DNA of 7,425 nt from Oceanospirillaceae bacterium (GCA_023954795.1 JAGSHA010000152.1:1-7425); one strand, 5' to 3'. Shown: positions 1-6,359, counted from the stretch's first letter. Program-made: numbers and translations. Notes: a model not told the origin generated them from the sequence alone.

Positions 1-1
1 A

Positions 2-919
2 CAGATGGTGGCGCAAGCAGATATGCTGTATCTGGTGACTGTAATCGATATCACCAAACGTAAGCGGCTGGAGGCGGCGTTACAGCGGGCGAATGATCAG
101 CTGGAACATAAGGTGCTGGAGCGCACTCAAGCGTTGCAGGAAGCGCAGACTGAGCTGGTGCAAGCGGAGAAAATGGCGGCGTTGGGGCGTATGTCATCCG
201 CGGTTGTACATGAGCTCAATCAGCCACTCACCGCAATGCGGACCTATCTGGCCATCTGCCGTCACCTGTTGAGCGATGAAAATTCGATGCTGGCTGATAA
301 TCTGACCCTGATTGACGATCTGACTCAGCGTATGGCATTGATCACCCAGCAGCTGAAAACCTTTGCCTTCAAAAAACCAGATGCACTGGTGCCGGTTAAA
401 CCGGTCAATGCACTGGATCAATCGCTGGTGCTGTTCCGTGACAGAATCCGCCAGGATGGTATCAAACTGGTACTGGAAAGCAGTGACCCGACACTGGCGA
501 TATTGGGAGACAATGCGCGATTGGAGCAGGTATTTGTCAACCTGATTAAGAACGCCTGCGATGCGATGAATGGCTTGGAAGCAGAGAAAATGTTAACCAT
601 CAGGATCGCGGCTGAATCCCAAAATTCAGATGCTCACGTCCGTATATCGGTATCAGACAGCGGCGGGGGGATTGAACCTGAAAACGTCGAGCACCTGTTT
701 GATCCATTCTTCACCACCAAGTCGATCGGTGATGGCTTAGGATTAGGCTTATCCATTGTCAGCTCCATTGTGCGGGACCTTAATGGTCGGATCAGTGCTG
801 AAAACAGGGTTGAAGGTGGGGCCTGCTTTACCGTTATACTGCCGCGCTATGTATGCCCTCAAAGCGTCGAGAGCAGCAATAATGACACTCTAAATCCAGA
901 TCACCCGGAGAACTCCTGA
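2..919 (+). CDS. dctB: DctB-like sensor histidine kinase, C-terminal part (5' end outside window)
   Basis: This is the cytoplasmic end of a membrane sensor kinase that phosphorylates the adjacent response regulator. The frame is open to the left edge, so the ATG at 5 is probably internal and the sensor and membrane segments lie outside the window. Residues below are counted from that ATG. Residues 7-26 look like the end of a PAS domain (VIDITKRKRLE). A coiled coil follows (about 20-56), then the H-box HELNQPLT with the phospho-accepting H69. The ATPase domain shows an N-box (NLIKNACDAM), G1 (DSGGGI), F-box (FDPFFTTK) and G2 (GLGLGLSI), all intact, so the kinase should be active. The wording KMAALGRMSS..HELNQPL is typical of the DctB/HK4 group. 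The TGA overlaps the next ATG by one base (TGATG), which indicates translational coupling. The dctB name rests on family resemblance and the dctD-like partner; the ligand is not known. Confidence 0.9.
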   Translation, partial: QMVAQADMLYLVTVIDITKRKRLEAALQRANDQLEHKVLERTQALQEAQTELVQAEKMAALGRMSSAVVHELNQPLTAMRTYLAICRHLLSDENSMLADNLTLIDDLTQRMALITQQLKTFAFKKPDALVPVKPVNALDQSLVLFRDRIRQDGIKLVLESSDPTLAILGDNARLEQVFVNLIKNACDAMNGLEAEKMLTIRIAAESQNSDAHVRISVSDSGGGIEPENVEHLFDPFFTTKSIGDGLGLGLSIVSSIVRDLNGRISAENRVEGGACFTVILPRYVCPQSVESSNNDTLNPDHPENS

Positions 920-2283
920 TGCGCGGCACTGTAATGCTAATCGACGATGAAGCGATGATCCGCCAGTCCACTGAGCAGTGGCTGAAGATTGCCGGGTTTG
1001 AGGTGCAGAGTTTTGAACATGCCGAAGCGGGGTTGGCGGCGCTGGATGATCAGTTCCCCGGCATTATTGTCTCTGATGTCAAAATGCCCGGTATGGACGG
1101 GTTAGCTTTGATGGCTGAAGCGCAGCGGCGTATTCCCGAACTGCCGGTGATCCTGATTACCGGTCACGGTGATGTGGATATGGCGATCAAAGCGATGCGC
1201 GAGGGGGCGTATGACTTTATCGAAAAGCCCTTTGTGCCTGAGCGCTTGGTGGAAACGATCCACCGCGCCTGTGAAAAGCGCCAGTTGATGGTGGAGAACC
1301 TGCGTTTACAGCAGAACCTCTCCTCCCAGTCGGGTTTGGATGCAAAGCTGATTGGTATCTCACCCTCTATCCAGCGTCTTAAGCGGGAGTTACTGAAGTG
1401 TGCGGAGTTGGACACCAACGTGATCATCTACGGCGAAACCGGCACGGGTAAAGAGCTGGTGGCGCAATGCCTGCATGAGTTTAGTGGGCGCGCGGCGCAC
1501 AACTTCGTTCCGCTTAACTGTGGTGCTATTCCTGAAGCCCTGATTGAAAGTGAGCTTTTCGGACACGAAGCGGGGGCGTTCACCAGTGCAGATAAGCAGC
1601 GGGTGGGCAAGTTTGAGTATGCCGATGGCGGTACGCTATTTCTTGATGAGATCGAGAGCATGCCCGCTAACCTGCAGATCAAGTTATTGCGTGCATTGCA
1701 GGAAGGCGTGATTGAACGCCTGGGGTCCAATCAGCCGATGTCGGTGGACCTGCGTATCGTCGCGGCGTCTAAGGCGGATCTGCGCAGTGATGATCAGTTC
1801 CGTCAGGATCTCTACTACCGGCTGAACGTCACTCAACTGCATATACCGCCGCTGCGTGAACGTATTGAAGATGTTCCTCTGTTGTTTGCGCACTATGCCC
1901 GACAGGCTGCGGGACAGCATCAGAGGGAGCTGCGTCGTACCACTGCACAGGATATTCAGAACCTGCAACAGTACAACTGGCCGGGTAATGTGCGTGAACT
2001 GAAGAATATCGCTGTGCGGTATGCGTTGGATGGCTCATTGGCGGTGGCGGATGTGCTCTATCCACAAGAACCGATGATGTCGGTTGAACCGGAGGAGAGT
2101 ACGTTATCGCTGGCGGCTCAGGTGGCGAACTTTGAGAGCAAAGTGCTGGGTCGTTCCCTGTCCCGTCATCAGGGCAATATCAAAGCGGTTATGGATGAGC
2201 TGGATCTGCCGCGTCGTACGCTTAATCAAAAGATGGCGAAATACGGATTGAACCGCAGTGATTTTTTACCGGAAAGTGAATGA
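919..2283 (+). CDS. dctD: DctD-like sigma-54-dependent response regulator
   Basis: This 454-residue NtrC-family activator binds DNA upstream of a -24/-12 promoter and uses ATP to open sigma-54 RNA polymerase. The receiver domain (about 4-120) has acidic residues D9 and D10, phosphorylation site D53, T81 and K103. The AAA+ domain (about 144-370) has Walker A GETGTGKE (172-179), Walker B LFLDEIE (241-246 region) and likely arginine fingers R295 and R301. A Fis-type helix-turn-helix occupies about 413-446. The DEIE form of Walker B, rather than DEIG, is common in the DctD branch. The sigma-54 contact loop reads GAFTSA (219-224), with serine at 223 where the family has glycine. The start is supported by GGAG at 907-910 and by the TGATG overlap with the kinase. 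The likely target is the TRAP operon downstream. The length is normal and nothing is broken. Confidence 0.95.
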   Translation: MRGTVMLIDDEAMIRQSTEQWLKIAGFEVQSFEHAEAGLAALDDQFPGIIVSDVKMPGMDGLALMAEAQRRIPELPVILITGHGDVDMAIKAMREGAYDFIEKPFVPERLVETIHRACEKRQLMVENLRLQQNLSSQSGLDAKLIGISPSIQRLKRELLKCAELDTNVIIYGETGTGKELVAQCLHEFSGRAAHNFVPLNCGAIPEALIESELFGHEAGAFTSADKQRVGKFEYADGGTLFLDEIESMPANLQIKLLRALQEGVIERLGSNQPMSVDLRIVAASKADLRSDDQFRQDLYYRLNVTQLHIPPLRERIEDVPLLFAHYARQAAGQHQRELRRTTAQDIQNLQQYNWPGNVRELKNIAVRYALDGSLAVADVLYPQEPMMSVEPEESTLSLAAQVANFESKVLGRSLSRHQGNIKAVMDELDLPRRTLNQKMAKYGLNRSDFLPESE

Positions 2284-2299
2284 GCAAAATTTTGCCTAT
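2280..2299. promoter_or_regulatory. Degenerate third copy of the operator palindrome, over the dctD stop codon
   Basis: ATGAGCAAAATTTTGCCTAT matches the left operator arm at 2435-2454 in 17 of 20 positions and contains a perfect 12-base palindrome, GCAAAATTTTGC (2284-2295). It overlaps the dctD TGA (2281-2283). Its centre lies 155 bases upstream of the left main operator centre and roughly 296 bases upstream of the predicted start of TRAP transcription. It could be a distant auxiliary site for the same regulator. Binding is inferred only from similarity. Confidence 0.5.
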
Positions 2300-2301
2300 C
2301 T

Positions 2302-2328
2302 GACCAGATTACTCTGATCTGGTTGTTT
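2302..2328 (+). terminator. Probable terminator of the dctB-dctD operon
   Basis: ACCAGAT (2303-2309) pairs with ATCTGGT (2317-2323), extended by one G-T wobble, around a 7-base loop. The 3' side continues into TTGTTT. The stem is short and the T-run is interrupted, so termination may be partial, but its place 20 bases after the dctD stop fits. Confidence 0.6.
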
Positions 2329-2433
2329 AATGCCCATCTGTTGAGCGGGTTTTAGCTGTGGATGTGTCCCTATGACATGTTTCGTCGGCAATCCCATGCC
2401 GTCTTTACGATGAATTCATGCTTCTGGGTTACG

Positions 2434-2488
2434 GATAAGCAAAATATTGCTTATGGTTACGTACGCGATAAGCAATATTTTGCTTATC
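2434..2488. promoter_or_regulatory. Paired palindromic operators, probable DctD upstream activating sequences
   Basis: Left arm 2434-2454 and right arm 2468-2488 are exact reverse complements over 21 bases. Each arm is itself a near-palindrome with half-site ATAAGCAA facing TTGCTTAT around a 4-base centre (AATA on the left, TATT on the right). The centres (2444.5 and 2477.5) are 33 bases apart, close to three helical turns, so two dimers would sit on the same DNA face. They lie about 141 and 108 bases upstream of the predicted sigma-54 start, the usual range for enhancer sites of NtrC-family activators. That the neighbouring DctD-like protein is the binder is inference from position; another regulator remains possible. 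Confidence 0.75.
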
Positions 2489-2530
2489 GCACTATGACAG
2501 GGATGTGGTTTAATAAATAAAATTCATAAA

Positions 2531-2543
2531 AATCAATAGGATA
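2531..2543 (+). promoter_or_regulatory. Possible IHF binding site
   Basis: AATCAATAGGATA fits the IHF consensus WATCARNNNNTTR with one mismatch in the final triplet, and A/T-rich runs lie just upstream (2512-2532). It sits between the operators and the sigma-54 promoter, at about -55 to -43, where IHF bending commonly helps an enhancer-bound activator reach the polymerase. The motif is weak enough that chance in A/T-rich DNA cannot be excluded. Confidence 0.45.
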
Positions 2544-2559
2544 TGATTTTTGTTGAAGT

Positions 2560-2575
2560 TGGCCCCCTCCTTGCA
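2560..2575 (+). promoter_or_regulatory. Sigma-54 (-24/-12) promoter of the TRAP operon
   Basis: TGGCCCCCTCCTTGCA matches the consensus TGGCAC-N5-TTGCW with the invariant GG (2561-2562) and GC (2573-2574) at exact spacing. Taking C2574 as -12, transcription would start near 2586, giving a leader of about 45 bases before the ATG at 2631. The adjacent sigma-54 activator gene strongly supports the call. Confidence 0.9.
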
Positions 2576-2630
2576 ATATCTAAATCACTCTTGTTCTAAA
2601 TAACAATAACCACCAATTAAGGGTATTGAG

Positions 2631-3659
2631 ATGAAAACCAGCAAACGCACTTTTCTGAAAGGTCTGGGGATTACACTGGCGATCAGCGCCGCAATGGGCA
2701 CCGCCGGTCTGGCGCAGGCTGCTGAAAAGCGCGCCTACATTCTGGCAACGGCGTCAACGGGCGGTACGTATTATCCGGTCGGTGTTGCACTGGCGACGCT
2801 GACAAAAGTTAAGCTGGAGCCAAAACACAAGTTGTCTCTGTCTGCGATCAACTCCGCCGGTTCCGGTGAAAACGTTAAGTTGTTGCGTGAAAATGAAGCC
2901 CAGTTTGCCATCATGCAGGGCCTCTATGGCGCGTGGGCATGGAGCGGTGAAGGTCCGGTGAAATCATCTGGTCCGCAGAAACAACTGCGCTCAGTATCGA
3001 TGTTGTGGCAGAACGTTGAACAGTTCGTCGTTAAATCAAAATACGCTAAATCCGGTACCATCGAAGATCTGAACGCGTTTGGCGATACCAAGTTCTCCAT
3101 CGGTAAGAAAAACTCCGGCACAGAAGGCTCCGGTCGTCAGATTCTGGGTGGTGTAGGGATTGATGCAAACGGTTTTGATCTGGCGTACATGGGTTATGGT
3201 GCCAGCGCGGATGCGCTGCAGAACGGTACCATCGACGGTATGAATATCCCAGCGGGTGTACCAACCAGTGCAATCACCCGTGCGTACGCTGCATTGGGTA
3301 GCGATATGACGGTACTGGACTTCACTGATGAGCAGATCAAAGAAGCCAACGGCAAATACAATCTGTGGACCCGTTTCGTGATTCCGGCAAACACCTATCC
3401 GGGACAGACTAAAGATATCAACACCATGGCACAGCCGAACTTCCTGGCAGTTCGTGATGATATTTCTGACGATGATGTCTACATGATCACTAAAACGATC
3501 TATGAAAACCTGCCTTTCCTGAACGGTATCCATAAGGCGACTAAAGCCATGGCGCTGGAAAAAGCGATCGCGGGTCTGCCTGTACCGCTGCACCCGGGTG
3601 CTGCGCGATTCTATAAAGAGATGGGATTGGCTATTCCTGCACACCTGACCGTCAAGTAA
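2631..3659 (+). CDS. TAXI-family TRAP transporter solute-binding protein
   Basis: This is the periplasmic receptor that captures substrate and hands it to the TRAP permease encoded next. At 342 residues it has normal TAXI length. The mature N-terminus reads AYILATASTGGTYYPVG, the TAXI-type opening, followed by LSAINSAGSGENVKLL and later YMGYGASADALQNGTIDG, all characteristic of the NMT1/TAXI fold. A signal peptide spans residues 1-30, with a predicted cut after AQA (28-30). Its n-region SKRTFLK resembles a twin-arginine motif with KR in place of RR. TAAGGG at 2618-2623 is a good ribosome binding site seven bases before the ATG. Expression should depend on the -24/-12 promoter just upstream. 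The substrate cannot be read from the sequence; characterised relatives bind glutamate, 2-oxoglutarate or similar acids. Confidence 0.95.
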   Translation: MKTSKRTFLKGLGITLAISAAMGTAGLAQAAEKRAYILATASTGGTYYPVGVALATLTKVKLEPKHKLSLSAINSAGSGENVKLLRENEAQFAIMQGLYGAWAWSGEGPVKSSGPQKQLRSVSMLWQNVEQFVVKSKYAKSGTIEDLNAFGDTKFSIGKKNSGTEGSGRQILGGVGIDANGFDLAYMGYGASADALQNGTIDGMNIPAGVPTSAITRAYAALGSDMTVLDFTDEQIKEANGKYNLWTRFVIPANTYPGQTKDINTMAQPNFLAVRDDISDDDVYMITKTIYENLPFLNGIHKATKAMALEKAIAGLPVPLHPGAARFYKEMGLAIPAHLTVK

Positions 3660-3672
3660 GGCCGTCACAGAG

Positions 3673-3696
3673 GCGGGAGGCTATCAGGCTTCCCGC
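3673..3696 (+). other. Intercistronic stem-loop between receptor and permease genes
   Basis: GCGGGAGGCT (3673-3682) pairs with GGCTTCCCGC (3687-3696) over ten positions, two of them G-U, around an ATCA tetraloop. No T-run follows, so it is unlikely to be a full terminator. It more likely protects the 3' end of the receptor mRNA or reduces read-through, giving more binding protein than permease. The role is inference from position. Confidence 0.65.
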
Positions 3697-3744
3697 TCTA
3701 TCCCTCGCTACGCGTAATTTCTGGCACAACTTCTGGACAATATC

Positions 3745-5883
3745 ATGAGTTCCGATACCCCTGTTACCGATCAGGACACAGCTGAGAAGCTGAAAAGCAT
3801 GGAGCTGACGCAGCGCCCTGATGATTCTTTTGCCGGTCGCTTTATCTACTGGGCAGGTGTGGCCTTCGCACTGGCTCATATCTATTTCAATACATTAGGC
3901 ACGTTGTCTGAGCTGTGGGTATCCGCTATCCACTTTGCCGGGTTTGCGCTGATCTGTGGCCTGATGGTACCGATGGTCCGGTGTAAAACTGAATCTGGAC
4001 GTCGCTTGACCTTAATGCTTGATCTGCTGATCGGGGTCGCAGCCATATTCTGTACGCTCTACCTGATGGGGTTTGAAGATGCGCTGTACGAGCGCGGGGT
4101 GAAATTTGCTGAAGCGGACTGGGTGTTCTCAGTGTGTGCGATCTTCATCACATTGGAGATGGCGCGCCGGACAACCGGTTGGTTTATTCCAAGCATGATT
4201 ATTGTGGCGCTCACCTATGTATTCTGGTGGGGGCAGTACGTGGACGGTGTGTTTGGTTTCCCCGGCTTGAGCCTGGAAACCCTGCTGTACCGCAGCTATT
4301 TTTCGTCTGAGGGGATGTTCGGTCAGATCGCCCGTATCTCCTGGACGTATGTGTTTATGTTTATTCTATTCGGTGCTTTTCTGGTGAAGTCAGGTGCCGG
4401 AGATTTCATTATCGAATTGTCCCGCTGTGCGGCGGGTCGCTTCGTGGGTGGGCCTGGGTTTGTCGCGGTCCTTGGTTCCGGGCTGATGGGATCGGTATCC
4501 GGTTCTTCTGTGGCGAATACCGTATCGACCGGTGTCATCACTATTCCCCTGATGCGACGTGCGGGTTTCCCGGCAAAGTTTGCGGCAGGTGTTGAGGCTG
4601 CGGCTTCAACGGGTGGGCAGCTGATGCCGCCTGTGATGGGGGCTGGGGCCTTCATTATGGCGTCTTACACCCAGATCCCTTACGTGGACATCATCTCTAT
4701 CGCTGCGTTGCCTGCCCTGTTGTATTTTCTGTCAGTGGGTTTCTTCGTACGGGTTGAGGCGATGCGTAGCCATGCCCATGCGGTTGAAAGTGATACCCGT
4801 CCGGTGGGTGAGGTGTTTAAGGATGGTTGGCATTACCTGTTACCGCTGGTGGTATTAGTGGCGTTGCTGATCTACGGTTTCACACCGACCTATGCTGCGG
4901 GCTTCTCAATCATTTCGGTGGTGGCGGCCTCGTGGTTATCAAAAAATCCGATGGGCTTTAAAGATATATTGGATGCGCTGGCTCAGGGCTCTAAAAACAT
5001 GGCGACAACGGCGATGTTACTGATCTCTGTCGGATTGGTAGTGAATGTGGTGGCTATGACGGGTATCGGTAATACCTTCTCGTTGATGGTGACTGATTGG
5101 GCTGGCGGTAGTTTGCTGATTACCATTGTATTGGTGGCGCTGGCATCACTGATTTTGGGGATGGGATTACCGGTCACTGCGTCTTACATCGTATTAGCAA
5201 CCTTGTCGGCACCTGCGTTATACAGCCTGATCGCTGAAAGCCAGTTGCTGGATATGATGGTGTCTGGCACTTTGCCTGAAGCGGCGCGCACTATCTTCCT
5301 GTTGGTGGATATGGAAAAAGCAGCATTGCTGACATCACCGATGAGTGAGGTGGATGCACAGCAGTTGTTGTCGCTGGTGCCGGGAGACTTCAGACACCAA
5401 CTGCTGGAACAGGCGCTTGATCCATCTGCGCTGGCGATGGCACTGTTGTCTGCTCATATGATCATCTTCTGGTTGTCGCAGGACAGTAACGTCACGCCGC
5501 CTGTTTGCCTGACGGCATTTGCTGCGGCAGCGATCGCTAAAACGCCACCGATGGCCACGGGTTTTATGGCGTGGAAAGTGGCAAAAGGGCTCTATATTGT
5601 GCCGTTGTTGTTTGCCTATACCTCCTTTATTGGCGGCAGCTGGGAGGAGGTGTTAAGCATTTTTGCCTTTGCATGCGTAGGTATCTATGCATTGGTGGGC
5701 TTCATGGAAGGTTATCTTGAAAGTCGCCTAAATCTGGTGCTACGTCTGATCTGTGGCGTGCTGGGTGTAGTGTTGCTTTGGCCGCATGGTATCTTGCTGC
5801 TCAATCTGGTCGCTGCTGCTGCCTTTGTTGGTATTTTTATCTACAGTCGTAAGCAGGTGGTGTCTGAAGTTCAGACCGCTTAA
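3745..5883 (+). CDS. TRAP transporter fused permease (DctQM-type, TAXI class)
   Basis: This 712-residue inner-membrane protein fuses the small 4TM and large 12TM TRAP subunits and uses the sodium gradient to import substrate delivered by the upstream TAXI receptor. Hydrophobic segments fill the protein after a polar N-terminus of about 30 residues. Conserved TRAP-M motifs are present: GSGLMGSVSGSSVANTVSTG (244-263), EAAASTGGQLMPPVMGAGAF (284-303), GLPVTASYIV (474-483) and VTPPVCLTAFAAAAIA (583-598). Between the last two, about residues 494-562 form a largely amphipathic stretch with many acidic and leucine residues that I do not recall in standard fused permeases. The ribosome binding site is weak (TGGA, 3734-3737), consistent with less permease than receptor. 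It is co-transcribed with the receptor across an 85-base gap. No frameshift is seen. Confidence 0.95.
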   Translation: MSSDTPVTDQDTAEKLKSMELTQRPDDSFAGRFIYWAGVAFALAHIYFNTLGTLSELWVSAIHFAGFALICGLMVPMVRCKTESGRRLTLMLDLLIGVAAIFCTLYLMGFEDALYERGVKFAEADWVFSVCAIFITLEMARRTTGWFIPSMIIVALTYVFWWGQYVDGVFGFPGLSLETLLYRSYFSSEGMFGQIARISWTYVFMFILFGAFLVKSGAGDFIIELSRCAAGRFVGGPGFVAVLGSGLMGSVSGSSVANTVSTGVITIPLMRRAGFPAKFAAGVEAAASTGGQLMPPVMGAGAFIMASYTQIPYVDIISIAALPALLYFLSVGFFVRVEAMRSHAHAVESDTRPVGEVFKDGWHYLLPLVVLVALLIYGFTPTYAAGFSIISVVAASWLSKNPMGFKDILDALAQGSKNMATTAMLLISVGLVVNVVAMTGIGNTFSLMVTDWAGGSLLITIVLVALASLILGMGLPVTASYIVLATLSAPALYSLIAESQLLDMMVSGTLPEAARTIFLLVDMEKAALLTSPMSEVDAQQLLSLVPGDFRHQLLEQALDPSALAMALLSAHMIIFWLSQDSNVTPPVCLTAFAAAAIAKTPPMATGFMAWKVAKGLYIVPLLFAYTSFIGGSWEEVLSIFAFACVGIYALVGFMEGYLESRLNLVLRLICGVLGVVLLWPHGILLLNLVAAAAFVGIFIYSRKQVVSEVQTA

Positions 5884-5903
5884 ATTGTTGTAGTTAACCG
5901 AAG

Positions 5904-5936
5904 AGGGCTTGAGATCGGGTATTGGTCTCAGGCCCT
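5904..5936 (+). terminator. Long stem-loop after the permease gene
   Basis: Bases 5904-5914 pair with 5926-5936 over eleven positions, one of them a wobble, and the stem can extend by two more. The tail GTTCATTT is only mildly T-rich. It is probably the first part of a tandem terminator, or an mRNA 3'-end stabiliser, for the TRAP operon. Confidence 0.6.
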
Positions 5937-5953
5937 GTTCATTTGTGCCGCAG

Positions 5954-5984
5954 AGGAAAGGCTGTCTTTCCTTTCCTGTTTTTC
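5954..5984 (+). terminator. Intrinsic terminator of the TRAP operon
   Basis: AGGAAAGG (5954-5961) pairs perfectly with CCTTTCCT (5970-5977) around an 8-base loop, followed by G and five T residues (5979-5983). This is the most canonical terminator in the window. It separates the transporter operon from the small ferredoxin-like gene, which implies that the latter has its own promoter or relies on read-through. Confidence 0.7.
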
Positions 5985-6034
5985 CTGCCTTGGTTACTCT
6001 TGCCTGCTCAGACTAGTCGACTTCAGAGAGCATC

Positions 6035-6262
6035 ATGACAACCTTATCCCCCGAAACAGCCGTGAACAAAGCGCCCATCGATAAAGCGGTATGTATTTGT
6101 AAGAAAGTACGTACCAATGAATTTATGGCGAAAATCACTGAACACAAAGCGTTTACAGTCGATGAAGCACGGGACGTGACCGGTGCGAATACGGGGTGTG
6201 GTGCATGTTACGAAACAGTCGAAACGCTGGTGGCAAAAGCTAAAGCTCAATCGATCGCTTAG
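6035..6262 (+). CDS. Small BFD-type [2Fe-2S]-binding protein
   Basis: This 75-residue soluble protein has four cysteines, C20, C22, C55 and C58, in the pattern CxC-x32-CxxC. That is the signature of the BFD-like [2Fe-2S] fold of bacterioferritin-associated ferredoxin, which also occurs as a module in NirB-type reductases. ICKKVRTNEF after the first pair and TGCGACYETV around the second pair fit the family. The first 16 residues are polar and unstructured-looking. Short stand-alone members carry electrons, but the partner here is unknown; no bacterioferritin or reductase gene is in view. The start is supported by AGAGAG at 6025-6030, although it lies close to the ATG. The gene follows the TRAP terminator and converges on the diguanylate cyclase gene. 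I leave the symbol empty because assignment to true bfd is not secure. Confidence 0.88.
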   Translation: MTTLSPETAVNKAPIDKAVCICKKVRTNEFMAKITEHKAFTVDEARDVTGANTGCGACYETVETLVAKAKAQSIA

Positions 6263-6274
6263 CAAAACCTCCAG

Positions 6275-6316
6275 CTTTCCCTGATGTTATCCCTGGCATC
6301 GGAACGTCAGGGAAGG
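6275..6316. terminator. Stem-loop between convergent genes, possible bidirectional terminator
   Basis: Bases 6275-6288 can pair with 6303-6316 over fourteen positions including two wobbles, around a 14-base loop. On the plus strand no T-run follows. Read on the minus strand, the stem is followed after seven bases by TTTT (AAAA at 6264-6267). It lies 13 bases after the ferredoxin-like stop, so it may end or protect that transcript as well as stop the cyclase transcript. Confidence 0.55.
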
Positions 6317-6333
6317 GTAAGGAGAGGACGGTA

Positions 6334-6355
6334 TGAGCAGCGGCAATGCTGCTCA
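6334..6355. terminator. Perfect 8-bp hairpin after the cyclase gene
   Basis: TGAGCAGC (6334-6341) pairs exactly with GCTGCTCA (6348-6355) around GGCAAT. It begins five bases past the cyclase stop codon on the minus strand. No T-run follows on either strand, so it may stabilise the 3' end or act together with the neighbouring larger stem-loop. Confidence 0.45.
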
Positions 6356-6359
6356 GGCA

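Larger units (their letters stand above)
2284..2630. other. Regulatory intergenic region between dctD and the TRAP operon
   Basis: This is a 347-base gene-free gap, AT-rich in its right half. From left to right it holds the degenerate operator copy, a terminator hairpin, about 100 bases with only weak structure (a 5-bp hairpin at 2386-2401 and the palindrome ATGAATTCAT at 2410-2419), the paired operators at 2434-2488, an A/T-rich stretch with an IHF-like site, the sigma-54 promoter, a leader of about 45 bases and the ribosome binding site of the solute-binding protein. I see no small coding region here. Confidence 0.85.

Noticed and set aside
2386..2401. Hairpin CGGCA/TGCCG followed by TCTTT
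   Set aside because: The stem has only five pairs and no gene ends there, so chance is likely.
2410..2419. Ten-base palindrome ATGAATTCAT
   Set aside because: It is a single isolated copy with no relation to the operator motif and no promoter around it. Chance in A/T-rich DNA is enough.
2434..2488. The inverted arms as a MITE, transposon end or terminator
   Set aside because: There are no flanking target duplications or T-run, and the position at -152 to -98 of a sigma-54 promoter with helical spacing fits operators better.
3036..3668. Long open frame (210 codons) on the minus strand
   Set aside because: It lies opposite the well-supported TAXI receptor gene, its product looks like no protein family I know, and it has no convincing ribosome binding site. 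It is a codon-bias shadow.
3720..3737. CTGGCAC before the permease as a possible second sigma-54 promoter
   Set aside because: At the required spacing the -12 element would read CTGG rather than TTGC, so the invariant GC is missing.
4323..4655. Minus-strand open frame opposite the permease
   Set aside because: The product is proline- and alanine-rich low-complexity sequence, as expected from reading the conserved membrane motifs backwards.
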